From CAWBKV01 sp041946675 (GTDB taxonomy: Archaea; Halobacteriota; Methanosarcinia; Methanotrichales; Methanotrichaceae), in assembly GCA_041946675.1 (NCBI GenBank), contig JBHGAU010000039.1, positions 1 through 25,836 of the forward strand: 25,836 bases of DNA, in the 5' to 3' direction. Shown here piece after piece: positions 13,663 through 21,380 of the stretch. How positions within the stretch are numbered: position 1 is the stretch's first letter; each line of letters begins with the position of its first letter. Position numbers and translations under genes: made by a program. The notes under the pieces were generated by a model. The model did not search any database. It was not told where the DNA came from and saw nothing but the letters and a program-made list of their open reading frames with translations.

Positions 13663-14997
13663 TTAATCTGATCCAATTTGATCTTTCTTTTCCTCTTGGC
13701 TATCTTCTTTGCTCAGTGGCGTGACAAGCAGCTTATCGACTCTATGGCCATCCATATCCACAACCTCGAAGCGATATCCATTCCATGAAAAATGGTCTCC
13801 GGATATAGGAATCTTCTCTAGGCGTGTCATCATGAATCCGCCCATCGTCTGGTAGATCCCGCTCTCTTCTCCGGGCAGCTCCTCGATATTTAGCGCCTCC
13901 TTAAACTCGTCAACTGACAGCATGCCATCGACAAGCCAGGAGCCGTTCTCACGCCGAACTATCTGAGGCTCTGCGAGCTCTTGAATGTGAGGTATATCTC
14001 CGACTATTGCCTCGAGAATGTTGGTAAGCGTTACTATTCCTCTCACTGAGCCGTATTCATCTAAGACGATCGCAAGGTGGATTCCTGTCTGCTTGAACCG
14101 TTCCAGGACTCTGAGAGCACGCATGCTTTCAGGTATGAACTGGGGAGGAAGGAGCGATGATTTTAGATCAACCTTCAGATCCTTGATGGTGCATGAGAGA
14201 AGATCTTTAGCCTGGACAATGCCGAGAACGTTATCGAGCCTCCTCTTGCATACGGGGAATAATGAGTAAGGACCGCTGGATATTTTTCTTTGGATATCCT
14301 CAGGAGCATCTTCGACATCTAGCCAAACGATCTCTGAGCGAGGCGTCATAATTGTATCTGCTCTCCTGTCTCCCAGGCGGAATACCCTCTCCATTATGTC
14401 CTGTTCAGTTTCCTCAAATACGCCGGCACGGGTTCCCTCATCGATCAGGATCTTGACCTCCTCTTCGGTCACTGGAGGCTCCTTCGTCGGTTTTACTTTC
14501 AGAATACTGAGAATCAGGTCTGTTGATCCGCTGAGAATATATATCACAGGTGAGGCTATTTTCGATAGCACGTTCATTGGTGCTGCCATCATGGATGAAA
14601 TCTTTTCAGGGCTGTTTAGGCCGACCCTTTTTGGAACCAACTCCCCTATAACCAGCGTTAGATATGTAATCCCTAATACTACGATTGCTACACTTAAAGG
14701 GCTGCTGTAAGGCATGACCTGGGGAATCGCATTAAGCTTGACGGCAACCTGATTTGCAAGAGTGGCACCGCCGAAAGCGCCTGCGAGGGTGCCAATTAGG
14801 GTGACGCCTATCTGTGTGGTAGAAAGGAAGCGGTTGGGGGAGTTTGCGAGCTCTAAAGCGGCTCTGGCATTCTCATCGCCTTCATCTGCGCGCTGCTGAA
14901 GCCTAAACTTGCGAGCTGAAACGATTGCGATCTCGGACATCACAAATATGCCGTTGATCAGGACCAGCAGCAGTATGATCGCTATCTCATAGATCAC
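13663..14997 (-). CDS. CNNM/CorC-type membrane protein with CBS pair
   Basis: I start this 444-residue protein at GTG 14997, 8 nt after GGAG, because it then begins MIYEIAIILLLVLINGIFVM, the usual start of the family; TTG 15027 would add 10 residues. Residues ~1-190 are the DUF21/CNNM membrane domain with about four helices (including the SEIAIVSARK motif, a glycine-rich TLAGAFGGATLA segment and GELVPKR). Residues ~200-325 are a CBS pair (beginning at MTPRSEIVWLD and ending in YGSVRGIVTLTNILEAIVGD). Residues ~345-425 are the CorC/HlyC C-terminal domain. Relatives export Mg2+ or other divalent cations in exchange for Na+, with nucleotide sensing by the CBS domains. Older annotations call it hemolysin. 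Confidence 0.9.
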   Translation of the reverse strand: MIYEIAIILLLVLINGIFVMSEIAIVSARKFRLQQRADEGDENARAALELANSPNRFLSTTQIGVTLIGTLAGAFGGATLANQVAVKLNAIPQVMPYSSPLSVAIVVLGITYLTLVIGELVPKRVGLNSPEKISSMMAAPMNVLSKIASPVIYILSGSTDLILSILKVKPTKEPPVTEEEVKILIDEGTRAGVFEETEQDIMERVFRLGDRRADTIMTPRSEIVWLDVEDAPEDIQRKISSGPYSLFPVCKRRLDNVLGIVQAKDLLSCTIKDLKVDLKSSLLPPQFIPESMRALRVLERFKQTGIHLAIVLDEYGSVRGIVTLTNILEAIVGDIPHIQELAEPQIVRRENGSWLVDGMLSVDEFKEALNIEELPGEESGIYQTMGGFMMTRLEKIPISGDHFSWNGYRFEVVDMDGHRVDKLLVTPLSKEDSQEEKKDQIGSD

Positions 14998-15219
14998 TTT
15001 GGTGACTCCATGGCCTCGAATATCCAAACCTTCATGGCCGTGTGGCAGTGAGCTTTGGACGTTTCTTGCTCGGATAACAGGGCTCTCGAATTATTTAAGA
15101 GTTGGTGATCTGAAGATCCTCAAATCGGCTATATCTATTATTTGATAAGCCATATGGTAAAAAGATGGGGATGGCTCGCTGATATACGCGGTCGAATCCA
15201 CCGGAGGATCAAGAAATGC

Positions 15220-15888
15220 CTACTTTATCAGCTCGACTTTGCCGCTATCCAGGTGATAGCGCCCACCAATGACCAACAGCCTGCCGTTCTTGATATACTC
15301 TGAGAGAATCGGCTCCGATGAGCTGATCGATTTAACTATGTTTTTTGTATTGTTATCGATGGATACATTTAGGAGCTGGTCCTGAGACCGAATCTTATTC
15401 CTGGCCTCATCAACGGCAGGCTTGATGGCCTCAACCAGGCTTCCTATATGGCCTTCTGGTTTTCCTCCCTGAACTGTAGCATTGACAGCGCCGCAGGAAT
15501 CATGGCCCAAGACTACGATAAGCGGCACGTTCAAGTGCTCAACTGCATACTCGATGCTGCCTAAGGCTACATTATCTATGACCTGGCCGGCAGTTCTGAC
15601 CACGAAAATATCTCCGATTCCCTGATCGAAGACAACCTCAGGCGGAATGCGAGAGTCAGAGCAGCTCAAGATAACTGCAAACGGATGCTGTGAAGAGACG
15701 ACTTCAGCCCTGCGCTCGGCGGATTGATCCGGATGGATGGCTCGCCCTGATGCAAATCGAGCATTGCCTTCAATGAGTTTCTGAACGGCTTGATCAGCTG
15801 TAACTGCCGATTTTTTCCCTGATGCCGATACATTGGTAGCCAATAACAATAGCGTGGATGCTATCGTTAAAAATGCGGGGGATTTTAT
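15220..15888 (-). CDS. exported beta-carbonic anhydrase, apparent ATA start
   Basis: The protein interconverts CO2 and bicarbonate. The zinc-site residues of beta-class enzymes are present: CSDSR (C63, D65, R67 counted from TTG 15849) and GHDSCG (H116, C119). The usual start would be TTG 15849, but that cuts a signal peptide in half and has no ribosome binding site. Thirteen codons upstream, in frame, is ATA 15888, placed 8 nt after AAAGGAGG and ~20 nt after the predicted transcript start. From there the N terminus reads (M)KSPAFLTIASTLLLLATN, then VSAS, a textbook signal peptide. No ATG, GTG or TTG lies in frame between the promoter and ATA. So the enzyme is probably exported; in a methanogen this could help bicarbonate/CO2 exchange at the envelope. 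The length (~222 aa) is normal. Confidence 0.9.
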   Translation of the reverse strand: MKSPAFLTIASTLLLLATNVSASGKKSAVTADQAVQKLIEGNARFASGRAIHPDQSAERRAEVVSSQHPFAVILSCSDSRIPPEVVFDQGIGDIFVVRTAGQVIDNVALGSIEYAVEHLNVPLIVVLGHDSCGAVNATVQGGKPEGHIGSLVEAIKPAVDEARNKIRSQDQLLNVSIDNNTKNIVKSISSSEPILSEYIKNGRLLVIGGRYHLDSGKVELIK

Positions 15889-15927
15889 GCCGAATACCTC
15901 CTTTCTCCTTGCGACTTGGCTTAGGAG

Positions 15928-15943
15928 AAATAAAAAGCTTTTC
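15928..15943 (-). promoter_or_regulatory. TATA box for carbonic anhydrase gene
   Basis: On the minus strand AAAGCTTTTTATTTC reads as BRE/TATA (TTTTTATT). A transcript start ~25 nt on, near 15908, would include the strong AAAGGAGG (15893-15900) and the ATA at 15888 but no canonical start upstream of it. Confidence 0.45.
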
Positions 15944-15961
15944 GGCTAACTTCTTTAAGTT

Positions 15962-16837
15962 TTATGCCACATGCTCATGGCTGTGCTCCATCTCATGCGA
16001 GTGAAGATGCTGGTGAACTATCGCACCGTGTCGGTGCATATGCTTATGGATCAGGTTGGCTGCCAGCAGAAGCTCAAGATCGTTGATAACGGACTGAGTC
16101 TCTCTATCGACCTTAATCTTGTGATCTTCTCCCATGACTACAGCCCTGCTGCTGATCTGCTCTATTATATCCAGATCGTGTGTTGCAGTTATGATAGTCT
16201 TCCCGGATTTTCCAAGCTCCTGCAGAAGTTCAATCAGCCAGAGCTCAGTTCTTGGGTCAAGGCCTGCAGTCGGCTCATCCAGAAGAAGAACATCGGGATT
16301 TGTCGCAAGCACTGAGGCTATGCAGACTTTCTTCTTCTCTCCGCCGCTGAGCGTATGGGGTGCTCGATCTCTAAGGCGAATGATACCCATCATCTCCATT
16401 ACCGTCTCAACTCTGGATCTGACCTCTTCTTTTGGGAGATCCAGCTGCAGCGGTCCAAAGGCGATCTCTTCGAAGACTGTGGAAGAGAACAACTGTACAT
16501 CCGAATTCTGGAAGACGAAGCCCACCTTCTTCCTGAAATATTGCCTGAACTCGTTATCCTCAATTGAATCGAAGACCCTCTCTGCTATAGGGACTCCGAA
16601 GGCCCGATATTCTCCGGACGTAGGAAAGACAAGGCCGTCGATGATCCCCAGAAGAGTAGACTTGCCGCTGCCATTGGCCCCCATGATGCAGACCTGCTCA
16701 CCCTGGCGTATCTCCAGATTAATATCCTTCAGCGCATCGATCTTCCCAAGATAGGAGTAGGAAACATCTTTCAGATCAAATATGATGTCATTCATGTCAT
16801 TTATTCCCGATCGTATCATAACCTTCGTCCCGATCAT
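15962..16837 (-). CDS. cbiO: ECF/CbiO-type cobalt or nickel transport ATPase with His-rich tail
   Basis: This is a 291-residue ABC ATPase: Walker A GANGSGKST (53-61), Q-loop VFQNSDVQLF, signature LSGGEKKKV (163-171), Walker B DVLLLDEP (182-189), switch His220 (ATHDLD). The closest class is the CbiO/EcfA ATPase of metal and vitamin uptake. The C terminus is remarkable: residues 264-289 hold 11 histidines (HKHMHRH, HQHLHSHE, HSHEH), a probable store or sensor for Ni2+/Co2+. ATG 16837 overlaps the stop of cbiQ (ATGA). ATG 16795 (MNDIIFDLKD) is an alternative that trims 14 residues and fits the family start better. It pairs with CbiQ as the energy-coupling module; the substrate-binding CbiM/NikM is not in the window. 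Confidence 0.92.
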   Translation of the reverse strand: MIGTKVMIRSGINDMNDIIFDLKDVSYSYLGKIDALKDINLEIRQGEQVCIMGANGSGKSTLLGIIDGLVFPTSGEYRAFGVPIAERVFDSIEDNEFRQYFRKKVGFVFQNSDVQLFSSTVFEEIAFGPLQLDLPKEEVRSRVETVMEMMGIIRLRDRAPHTLSGGEKKKVCIASVLATNPDVLLLDEPTAGLDPRTELWLIELLQELGKSGKTIITATHDLDIIEQISSRAVVMGEDHKIKVDRETQSVINDLELLLAANLIHKHMHRHGAIVHQHLHSHEMEHSHEHVA

Positions 16838-17772
16838 ATCATTATTACGTTCTGAGATATCAGCAGCAGTAGTAAGCTCAGCAATAAGGCGGATATGCCT
16901 GCAATGTAGTCTCCTGTTTTAACACGAAAGTCCACCATTGTCTTCACATCCCCATTGAAACCCCTTGAAAGCATCGCCGAATGAACATTTTCGCTCATGC
17001 TCAACGATCTCATAAGAATATATCCAATTCGTCCTCCGACCCATTTCTGTTCCTCAAACATAGACCTCGATTTTATCGTCCGTGCTCTTTTTGCAACATA
17101 AGTCTCCCTTATGAGGTCCATGAGCAGGAAGATGTATCTATAGGCCATCTCAAGTGTGAGGACGTAAAGCTTCGGGACTCCTATGGATCTAAGCGATTTG
17201 AAGAGAAGCTGCTGCTTGGTTGTGAGGAAAAGAAGCACCACTGCCGAGACTGAGGCAGCAACACGCGTAATAAATATAGCCGCTGCCTGACTGCCCTGCC
17301 TTGTGATATAAATGCTTTCAGGCAGAGGTATCGGCCCAAGATGAGCGCCTGCACCGAGATATGTGATCATAAAAAGCGGATCTCCGGGCAGAAATATATT
17401 GAAGATCATGGGCACTGCAATTATGCCCGTGAAAAGCGGTATAAATAGCCAGACGCGCTTTATGAAGAACCCAATTTCTATTTTGCTTGCAAAAGAGACA
17501 GCCAGCTCCAAAGCGTATATTATTAATAATATTCTTATATCCCTGGTCAAGCTCAATGCGAAGACCAAAGCAAGTATCGATACAAGCTTTACCCTGGGAT
17601 CTATTCCTTGCATCAGGCCGTCCCTTTGAGAGAAGCCTGAGGCTGTAAACGATTCCAGGAAAAAGGAGAATATTCCGTCGAGAGTCTTCTGAACAAAGCT
17701 CTTCCTCCCGGCAGATACTGCACTGCATCTGCAGGGGCTGCTATCCACTTCCTTCATCCATTCGGGTATCAT
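16834..17772 (-). CDS. cbiQ: ECF/CbiQ-type transmembrane transport protein
   Basis: This is a 312-residue membrane protein (start ATG 17772, GGAG 5 nt upstream; TTG 17793 is longer). About five to six membrane helices occupy residues ~65-235 and the C terminus. The coupling-helix motif SMSENVHSAMLSRGFNG near residue 268 is typical of CbiQ/EcfT, where such A-x-x-x-R-G motifs contact the ATPases. The N terminus carries a CRC pair (residues 14-16) in a soluble 50-residue extension. It is the first gene of the cbiQ-cbiO operon. In methanogens these systems take up nickel or cobalt for F430, hydrogenase, CO dehydrogenase and cobamides. The metal itself cannot be told from sequence. Confidence 0.9.
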   Translation of the reverse strand: MIPEWMKEVDSSPCRCSAVSAGRKSFVQKTLDGIFSFFLESFTASGFSQRDGLMQGIDPRVKLVSILALVFALSLTRDIRILLIIYALELAVSFASKIEIGFFIKRVWLFIPLFTGIIAVPMIFNIFLPGDPLFMITYLGAGAHLGPIPLPESIYITRQGSQAAAIFITRVAASVSAVVLLFLTTKQQLLFKSLRSIGVPKLYVLTLEMAYRYIFLLMDLIRETYVAKRARTIKSRSMFEEQKWVGGRIGYILMRSLSMSENVHSAMLSRGFNGDVKTMVDFRVKTGDYIAGISALLLSLLLLLISQNVIMI

Positions 17773-17824
17773 CAGGTCTCCGGATAAGATCAAAATTGAG
17801 ATAACTCTGATAAGCTTGGTCTAC

Positions 17825-17883
17825 AGGTTAATAAACCTTATCTTTTATGATGAAGTATTACTATCTGACAAAAAGTTATGTCA
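17825..17883 (-). promoter_or_regulatory. promoter region of cbiQO with inverted repeats
   Basis: On the minus strand a TATA-like CATAAAAGAT (17841-17850) lies ~75 nt before ATG 17772. An inverted repeat TGACA-N8-TGTCA (17866-17883) lies just upstream, and a second one, AGGTT-AATA-AACCT (17825-17838), just downstream. Either could bind a metal-responsive regulator. The first does not fit the bacterial NikR consensus spacing. Confidence 0.35.
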
Positions 17884-18055
17884 TACAGCCTAATATTATT
17901 TTCCATAAAATTAAAATAGTATAGTGCTCGCGCATTCATTGTAGAAAAATCATATCAGTTTTACCTCTGATAAATACCAATGATGTTGCTGTTAATCTAT
18001 ATCCGGGATTCTATTCTTGTCCGGATAATTCCTCTAAATAAACATTGCGCCATTA

Positions 18056-18098
18056 TCTATATATGGGTTGGCAAATGATCCCTCGCTGGGGTGATCAT
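18056..18098 (+). promoter_or_regulatory. TATA and RBS of first secreted paralogue
   Basis: CTATATATG (18057-18065) is a plausible TATA box ~40 nt before ATG 18099. GGGGTGATC just upstream of the ATG acts as ribosome binding site. The same GGTGATC plus two bases, then start codon and AAAAAGATGAT, recurs at the paralogue starting at 18954. Confidence 0.45.
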
Positions 18099-18719
18099 AT
18101 GAAAAAGATGATGTTAATAGCTATCATATGCCTTGCAATGTTATCTTTGATCAGCATATCTCCGGCCGCCGAGGCTCAGGTTCTAAAATCATATGAAGGA
18201 AATCTTACTGAAAAGGTCATGGCAAACCAGATAAATTATACAACTTTAGTCAGGTATTTAGGTGTACCCGGACTTGCTACAGCTGAAGTAACCAAGTTCA
18301 CAGCACCGAAGTCCGGCTATAAATTGACTAGGGTGAATATTTTAGGCTATGATGGGTATAACGGCTCGGCCGAATCTATACCGATGCAAAGGATAATTGC
18401 CCTTGAAGTACGGGATAGCAAGTTCAACCTGCTTTATAAATATGCAGATACTCAGGTGCCATATACAAACTTCCTCCTCAACCTCACTGTGCCAACACTG
18501 CTCAGCCTTGAGCTGCCATCTGTGCCAGTGAGTGGCGAGTTCTACATCTGCTTCTTCGATAGAGGAGCTGTCGCAGTAGGTTCTGAAGTACAGAATAAAT
18601 CGACTAACACTTCATTCGTCTTCAACGAGGCAGAAGCAGCGCTAGGCCCAGCCAGTCTGCCGATAAGCCAGACAGAGACTGTGCCTGTGAACTGGATAAT
18701 GTCCGTTGTCGGGAGCTAA
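18099..18719 (+). CDS. secreted protein, paralogue 1
   Basis: The family is not recognised. From ATG 18099 it has 206 residues with a signal peptide (KKMMLIAIICLAMLSLISIS, cleavage near AEA-Q). An earlier ATG in the same frame at 18045 would put an implausible 18 residues in front and would overlap the TATA box. The mature protein is beta-rich with N-glycosylation sites (NLT, NYT, NGS, NTS). Blocks shared with the gene at 18954 are KFTAPKSGYKL against EFKPPKPGWKL, ALEVRD against AIEIRD, YADTQVPY against YSDTQLPY, GEFYICFFD against DEFFICFYG, and the end PVNWIMSVVG against PVNWIIRAAG. The similarity throughout shows a tandem duplication. The pattern suggests a compact extracellular beta-sandwich of unknown role. 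Confidence 0.8.
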   Translation: MKKMMLIAIICLAMLSLISISPAAEAQVLKSYEGNLTEKVMANQINYTTLVRYLGVPGLATAEVTKFTAPKSGYKLTRVNILGYDGYNGSAESIPMQRIIALEVRDSKFNLLYKYADTQVPYTNFLLNLTVPTLLSLELPSVPVSGEFYICFFDRGAVAVGSEVQNKSTNTSFVFNEAEAALGPASLPISQTETVPVNWIMSVVGS

Positions 18720-18751
18720 GCTAATAAACTAAAAAAAAATGGCCGCCATGC

Positions 18752-18788
18752 CAGGCTGGTGGAATGAGCATATCTTTGCGCCAGCCTG
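18752..18788 (+). terminator. hairpin after first secreted paralogue
   Basis: CAGGCTGG (18752-18759) and CCAGCCTG (18781-18788) form a perfect 8-bp stem with a 21-nt loop, 33 bases after the stop codon. There is no clear T tract, so it may be an mRNA 3'-end structure instead of a terminator. From here to 18953 no gene is seen. Confidence 0.35.
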
Positions 18789-18953
18789 TCACAGATATTT
18801 TCAACATTACGATTTGCGCCAGAGGCGTTTCTTAAAACAGGGTTTATCTGACCATCTTTAGCTTTTATGGTTGTGATTTTAGGGGCCAATGGCCTTGTTC
18901 TTTTAGCACTATCTATTTATTGATAGTCGCTAATCCTATACTATGGTGATCTC

Positions 18954-19625
18954 TTGAAAAAGATGATCTTGATAATGTCTGTGCTATGCTGCATAGCCCT
19001 CTGTCATTGTGCTCTAGCCATAAATACGCCTGCCAAGCTGACGCCGAAGTCGCCATCGCTCCTCAGCAGCACAAAGCAGGCGCTTGCGCCAGCAGAAAAT
19101 ATTACTAATATCACTATATTGAAGGAAGATAGCGGAACCAATTTCACGAAGATGAATGTTACCCTTCAAGCATCACCCCTCGTCGCCACTGCGCAGGCGG
19201 TTGAGTTCAAGCCGCCAAAGCCGGGATGGAAGCTAGAGCATGTTTTAGTGATGGCTACAGATGGATGGAATTTGAGCAGTAAAAATAATCCTGTGCCTCT
19301 GCCGTTTGCCATAGAGATTCGTGATAAAGTCGGCAGACTTCTGTATCATTACTCGGATACTCAGCTACCATACTTCACCCATCCTCAAGGCACCAAAGAG
19401 ATCCGATGGGCGGATATAGAGATACCTGCATTGACTGTGAACGATGAGTTCTTTATTTGCTTCTATGGCTACTCGCTGCTGATGCTGTTGACTGAGATAC
19501 AAAATGCAAGCGGAAACTCATATTACTATGATAAATCAACAGGTCGGCTATATCACGCTGTCATAAATACTACCAAAAATAAGACACTCCCAGTGAACTG
19601 GATAATAAGGGCTGCAGGAGAGTAG
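18954..19625 (+). CDS. secreted protein, paralogue 2
   Basis: This is the tandem paralogue of the previous gene, 223 residues, starting at TTG 18954 directly after GGTGATCTC (the paralogue has GGTGATCAT and ATG at the same place). A signal peptide covers residues 1-22 (MILIMSVLCCIALCHCALA). A Ser/Pro/Thr-rich linker (residues ~25-50) is an addition not present in paralogue 1. The conserved beta-rich domain follows, with the shared blocks EFKPPKPGWKL, AIEIRD, YSDTQLPY, FFICFYG, TEIQNASGNS and PVNWIIRAAG. The role is unknown. Confidence 0.8.
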   Translation: MKKMILIMSVLCCIALCHCALAINTPAKLTPKSPSLLSSTKQALAPAENITNITILKEDSGTNFTKMNVTLQASPLVATAQAVEFKPPKPGWKLEHVLVMATDGWNLSSKNNPVPLPFAIEIRDKVGRLLYHYSDTQLPYFTHPQGTKEIRWADIEIPALTVNDEFFICFYGYSLLMLLTEIQNASGNSYYYDKSTGRLYHAVINTTKNKTLPVNWIIRAAGE

Positions 19626-19638
19626 ATCTATCGTTCAA

Positions 19639-19683
19639 TCTGCCGCATGTTCCGAAAGCATATACTAGAGAACCTGCGGCAGA
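19639..19683 (+). terminator. hairpin terminator after second secreted paralogue
   Basis: TCTGCCGCATGTTC (19639-19652) pairs with GAACCTGCGGCAGA (19670-19683) with a single internal mismatch, followed by a T-rich stretch (GTTTAGAGTTTTA). It starts 14 nt after the stop codon. It is the best terminator-like structure in the window. Confidence 0.5.
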
Positions 19684-19694
19684 CGTTTAGAGTT

Positions 19695-19847
19695 TTATTC
19701 CACGTTGCTTTGCATACTCTTCAATCCGGCGAGAGCTTCTAACGAGCTTTCCATCTTAGCTGCCTCTTCTTCTGAGAACTTGGCCGACGGGTCTGATAAC
19801 TTCTTCCATCGGCGAAAGAGTGTTATATATGTACGAAAAACCTTCCG
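19695..19847 (-). CDS. small coding-like frame without visible start
   Basis: On the minus strand 50 codons are open to TAA 19695 and read like a helical protein: TYITLFRRWKKLSDPSAKFS, then EEEAAKMESSLEALAGLKSM. No ATG, GTG or TTG occurs at its beginning (only ATA and GTT), and the frame is closed upstream by TAG at 19848-19850. It may be the truncated end of a gene cut by rearrangement when the PAC2 gene came to lie next to it. The PAC2 promoter lies inside it on the other strand. Confidence 0.3.
   Translation of the reverse strand, partial: RKVFRTYITLFRRWKKLSDPSAKFSEEEAAKMESSLEALAGLKSMQSNVE
19823..19830 (+). promoter_or_regulatory. TATA box for leaderless PAC2 gene
   Basis: TTATATAT begins 28 nt before ATG 19851, the spacing at which transcription would start on or next to the start codon. 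No ribosome binding site is present, consistent with a leaderless mRNA. Confidence 0.55.
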
Positions 19848-19850
19848 CTA

Positions 19851-20507
19851 ATGTTCAGCTCCGGCATCATTTGTATCGGCGGCCTTCCTGGAATTGGAAG
19901 CGTTGGCAAGGTAGCGGCAGATTTCCTGGCAACAGCCCTTGAATGTCGCACAATCAAGCCCTTTTTTTCATCAGGCTTTCCTGCACAAGTAATGGTTGCA
20001 GAAGGCATTTCAAACCTGCTTCATGCCGAACTGAAGGCTTCTCAGAACAGAGATGATCTTCTTGTGCTCTCTGGCGATGCTCAGCCACTTGAAATTAGGG
20101 AGATGCATGCTCTCGCGGGCAAGATCCTTGAAGCTGCAAGCGAGCTTAAAGTTACAGATATGATCACGCTTGCTGCTTATGTCGGAGATACCAGAGAGGC
20201 TGTTCTGGGCGTTGCCAGTGATATTGAAACGGCTGAAAAATTGGAAAGAGCTGGTATTGCTCTGCTGCGAAGCGGTGCCATAGGTGGAATAAACGGCCTG
20301 CTTGCAGGGCTTGCTCCGTTGTATGGGATAAACGGCATCTGCCTTCTTGGAGCAACCTCAGGCGAGGACCCTGTGGATCTCAAGGCTGCCAAGTATCTTC
20401 TAGAGGCGGTACAATCCCTAACTGGCTTAACATTCTCTTTGGAGGCGCTGGATATTGATCTGCCGGAAGTGCCTGTCTGTGAGGAAAGCGATATGTATTA
20501 TCGCTGA
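19851..20507 (+). CDS. PAC2 family (proteasome assembly chaperone-like) protein
   Basis: This is a 218-residue soluble protein with the PAC2 signature ICIGGLPGIGSVGKVAADFL at residues 7-26, then VMVAEGISNLL, LLVLSGDAQP, the loop AAYVGDTREAVLGV and GAIGGINGLLAGLAPLYGIN, ending with an acidic YY-R tail. Eukaryotic PAC2 helps assemble the 20S proteasome alpha ring. Archaeal relatives are assigned by fold, and their function is not settled. The gene is probably leaderless from the TATA at 19823. It converges on the DUF89 gene, leaving 22 nt between the two stop codons. Confidence 0.88.
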   Translation: MFSSGIICIGGLPGIGSVGKVAADFLATALECRTIKPFFSSGFPAQVMVAEGISNLLHAELKASQNRDDLLVLSGDAQPLEIREMHALAGKILEAASELKVTDMITLAAYVGDTREAVLGVASDIETAEKLERAGIALLRSGAIGGINGLLAGLAPLYGINGICLLGATSGEDPVDLKAAKYLLEAVQSLTGLTFSLEALDIDLPEVPVCEESDMYYR

Positions 20508-20529
20508 TCTAGAATCTGACTCGGGATTC

Positions 20530-21378
20530 TTATGTCTTTACAACTAGCGTTCCCCTTGGCACCCCAAGCTTATCGGCAACCGGCTCACATTTGGCACGCA
20601 GAATATAGATTAATCGGCCCTTCAGCTTTTCTTGAAACTCCGACATGGTCTCGAAATTTCCCATGCCCTTTGATATTATGAGCCATTCTTTATCGAAGAG
20701 AAGAGCTAGTGCTTCAGGGCTGATACATTCGAGAGATGTCCCAACGACTGAGCCTGTTGGCATTATTTCATTATCGGTCAGACCGCGGAGCTCTTCAGCA
20801 GTGATATCATTGAGTATGGGCTCGGATTTCGATCCAATTATCACTCTTTTGCCCATATCCTTGAGCCTGGATATAACAAAAAGATCAAAGATAACCTCTC
20901 CCGAGTTATCCGTAAGGTAGAAGATGTTCTGAAAGCCGTCCAATAGATCGCTCACCTCTTCAAGGTCGCCTTCGAGCCTTTCCTCAAGCGTCTTTACGAA
21001 ACAGTTTCCGAAGGTCGAATTGCTGAAGTCGTGTCCCTTGACCCCGAACTCCATTGAGTTGGCTGCGGCTGCAATTCTTATCAGTGCCTCCAACTTATTC
21101 TCTGATTTCGAATAAAACTCCTCTGCAATCGGCAGAAGCTGCTCTGCCAGGCGATTGCTCTCCTCCTTCAGGCGCTGGTAGGGATCTGGACACCCGCTTC
21201 GTCTCTTTATTATCCTCTCTCTTTCAGTTCCTACAAGGGCAGGTACACCACCAATATGACATGCCATGTAGTTCAGCAGCTCTTCCATTGCAGCTTTCTT
21301 TGCAGGCTCATCAGAGAATACAAGATCGCATTCGAACTTCGCTCTGTCGAGGATGCAGGGGTAACAGTTCGAAGCCAT
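20530..21378 (-). CDS. DUF89/ARMT1-like damage-control phosphatase
   Basis: I start this 282-residue protein at ATG 21378 (MASNCYPCI), the usual position before the conserved CYPC; GTG 21393 would overlap the previous gene. The DUF89 signatures are ANSMEFG (106-112), FYLTDNSGEVIFD (~153-165, with the metal-binding D-N), GSKSEPILND (~182-191) and SKGMGNFET (236-244). Family members are metal-dependent phosphatases that remove damaged or overflow sugar-phosphate and nucleotide metabolites. It is the last gene of the six-gene run and starts 2 nt after the stop of the HDAC-like gene. Its presence with AMP phosphorylase, which makes reactive ribose 1,5-bisphosphate, suggests a metabolite-repair role, which is inference. 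Confidence 0.88.
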   Translation of the reverse strand: MASNCYPCILDRAKFECDLVFSDEPAKKAAMEELLNYMACHIGGVPALVGTERERIIKRRSGCPDPYQRLKEESNRLAEQLLPIAEEFYSKSENKLEALIRIAAAANSMEFGVKGHDFSNSTFGNCFVKTLEERLEGDLEEVSDLLDGFQNIFYLTDNSGEVIFDLFVISRLKDMGKRVIIGSKSEPILNDITAEELRGLTDNEIMPTGSVVGTSLECISPEALALLFDKEWLIISKGMGNFETMSEFQEKLKGRLIYILRAKCEPVADKLGVPRGTLVVKT

Positions 21379-21380
21379 CT

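Noticed and set aside
16134..16754. 206-codon plus-strand frame opposite cbiO
   Set aside because: Ser/Arg-rich shadow of a well-conserved ATPase; no ribosome binding site.
17846..17886. NikR operator GTATNA...TCATAC
   Set aside because: Half sites are 20 nt apart and one differs from GTATGA; the bacterial consensus spacing is 16.
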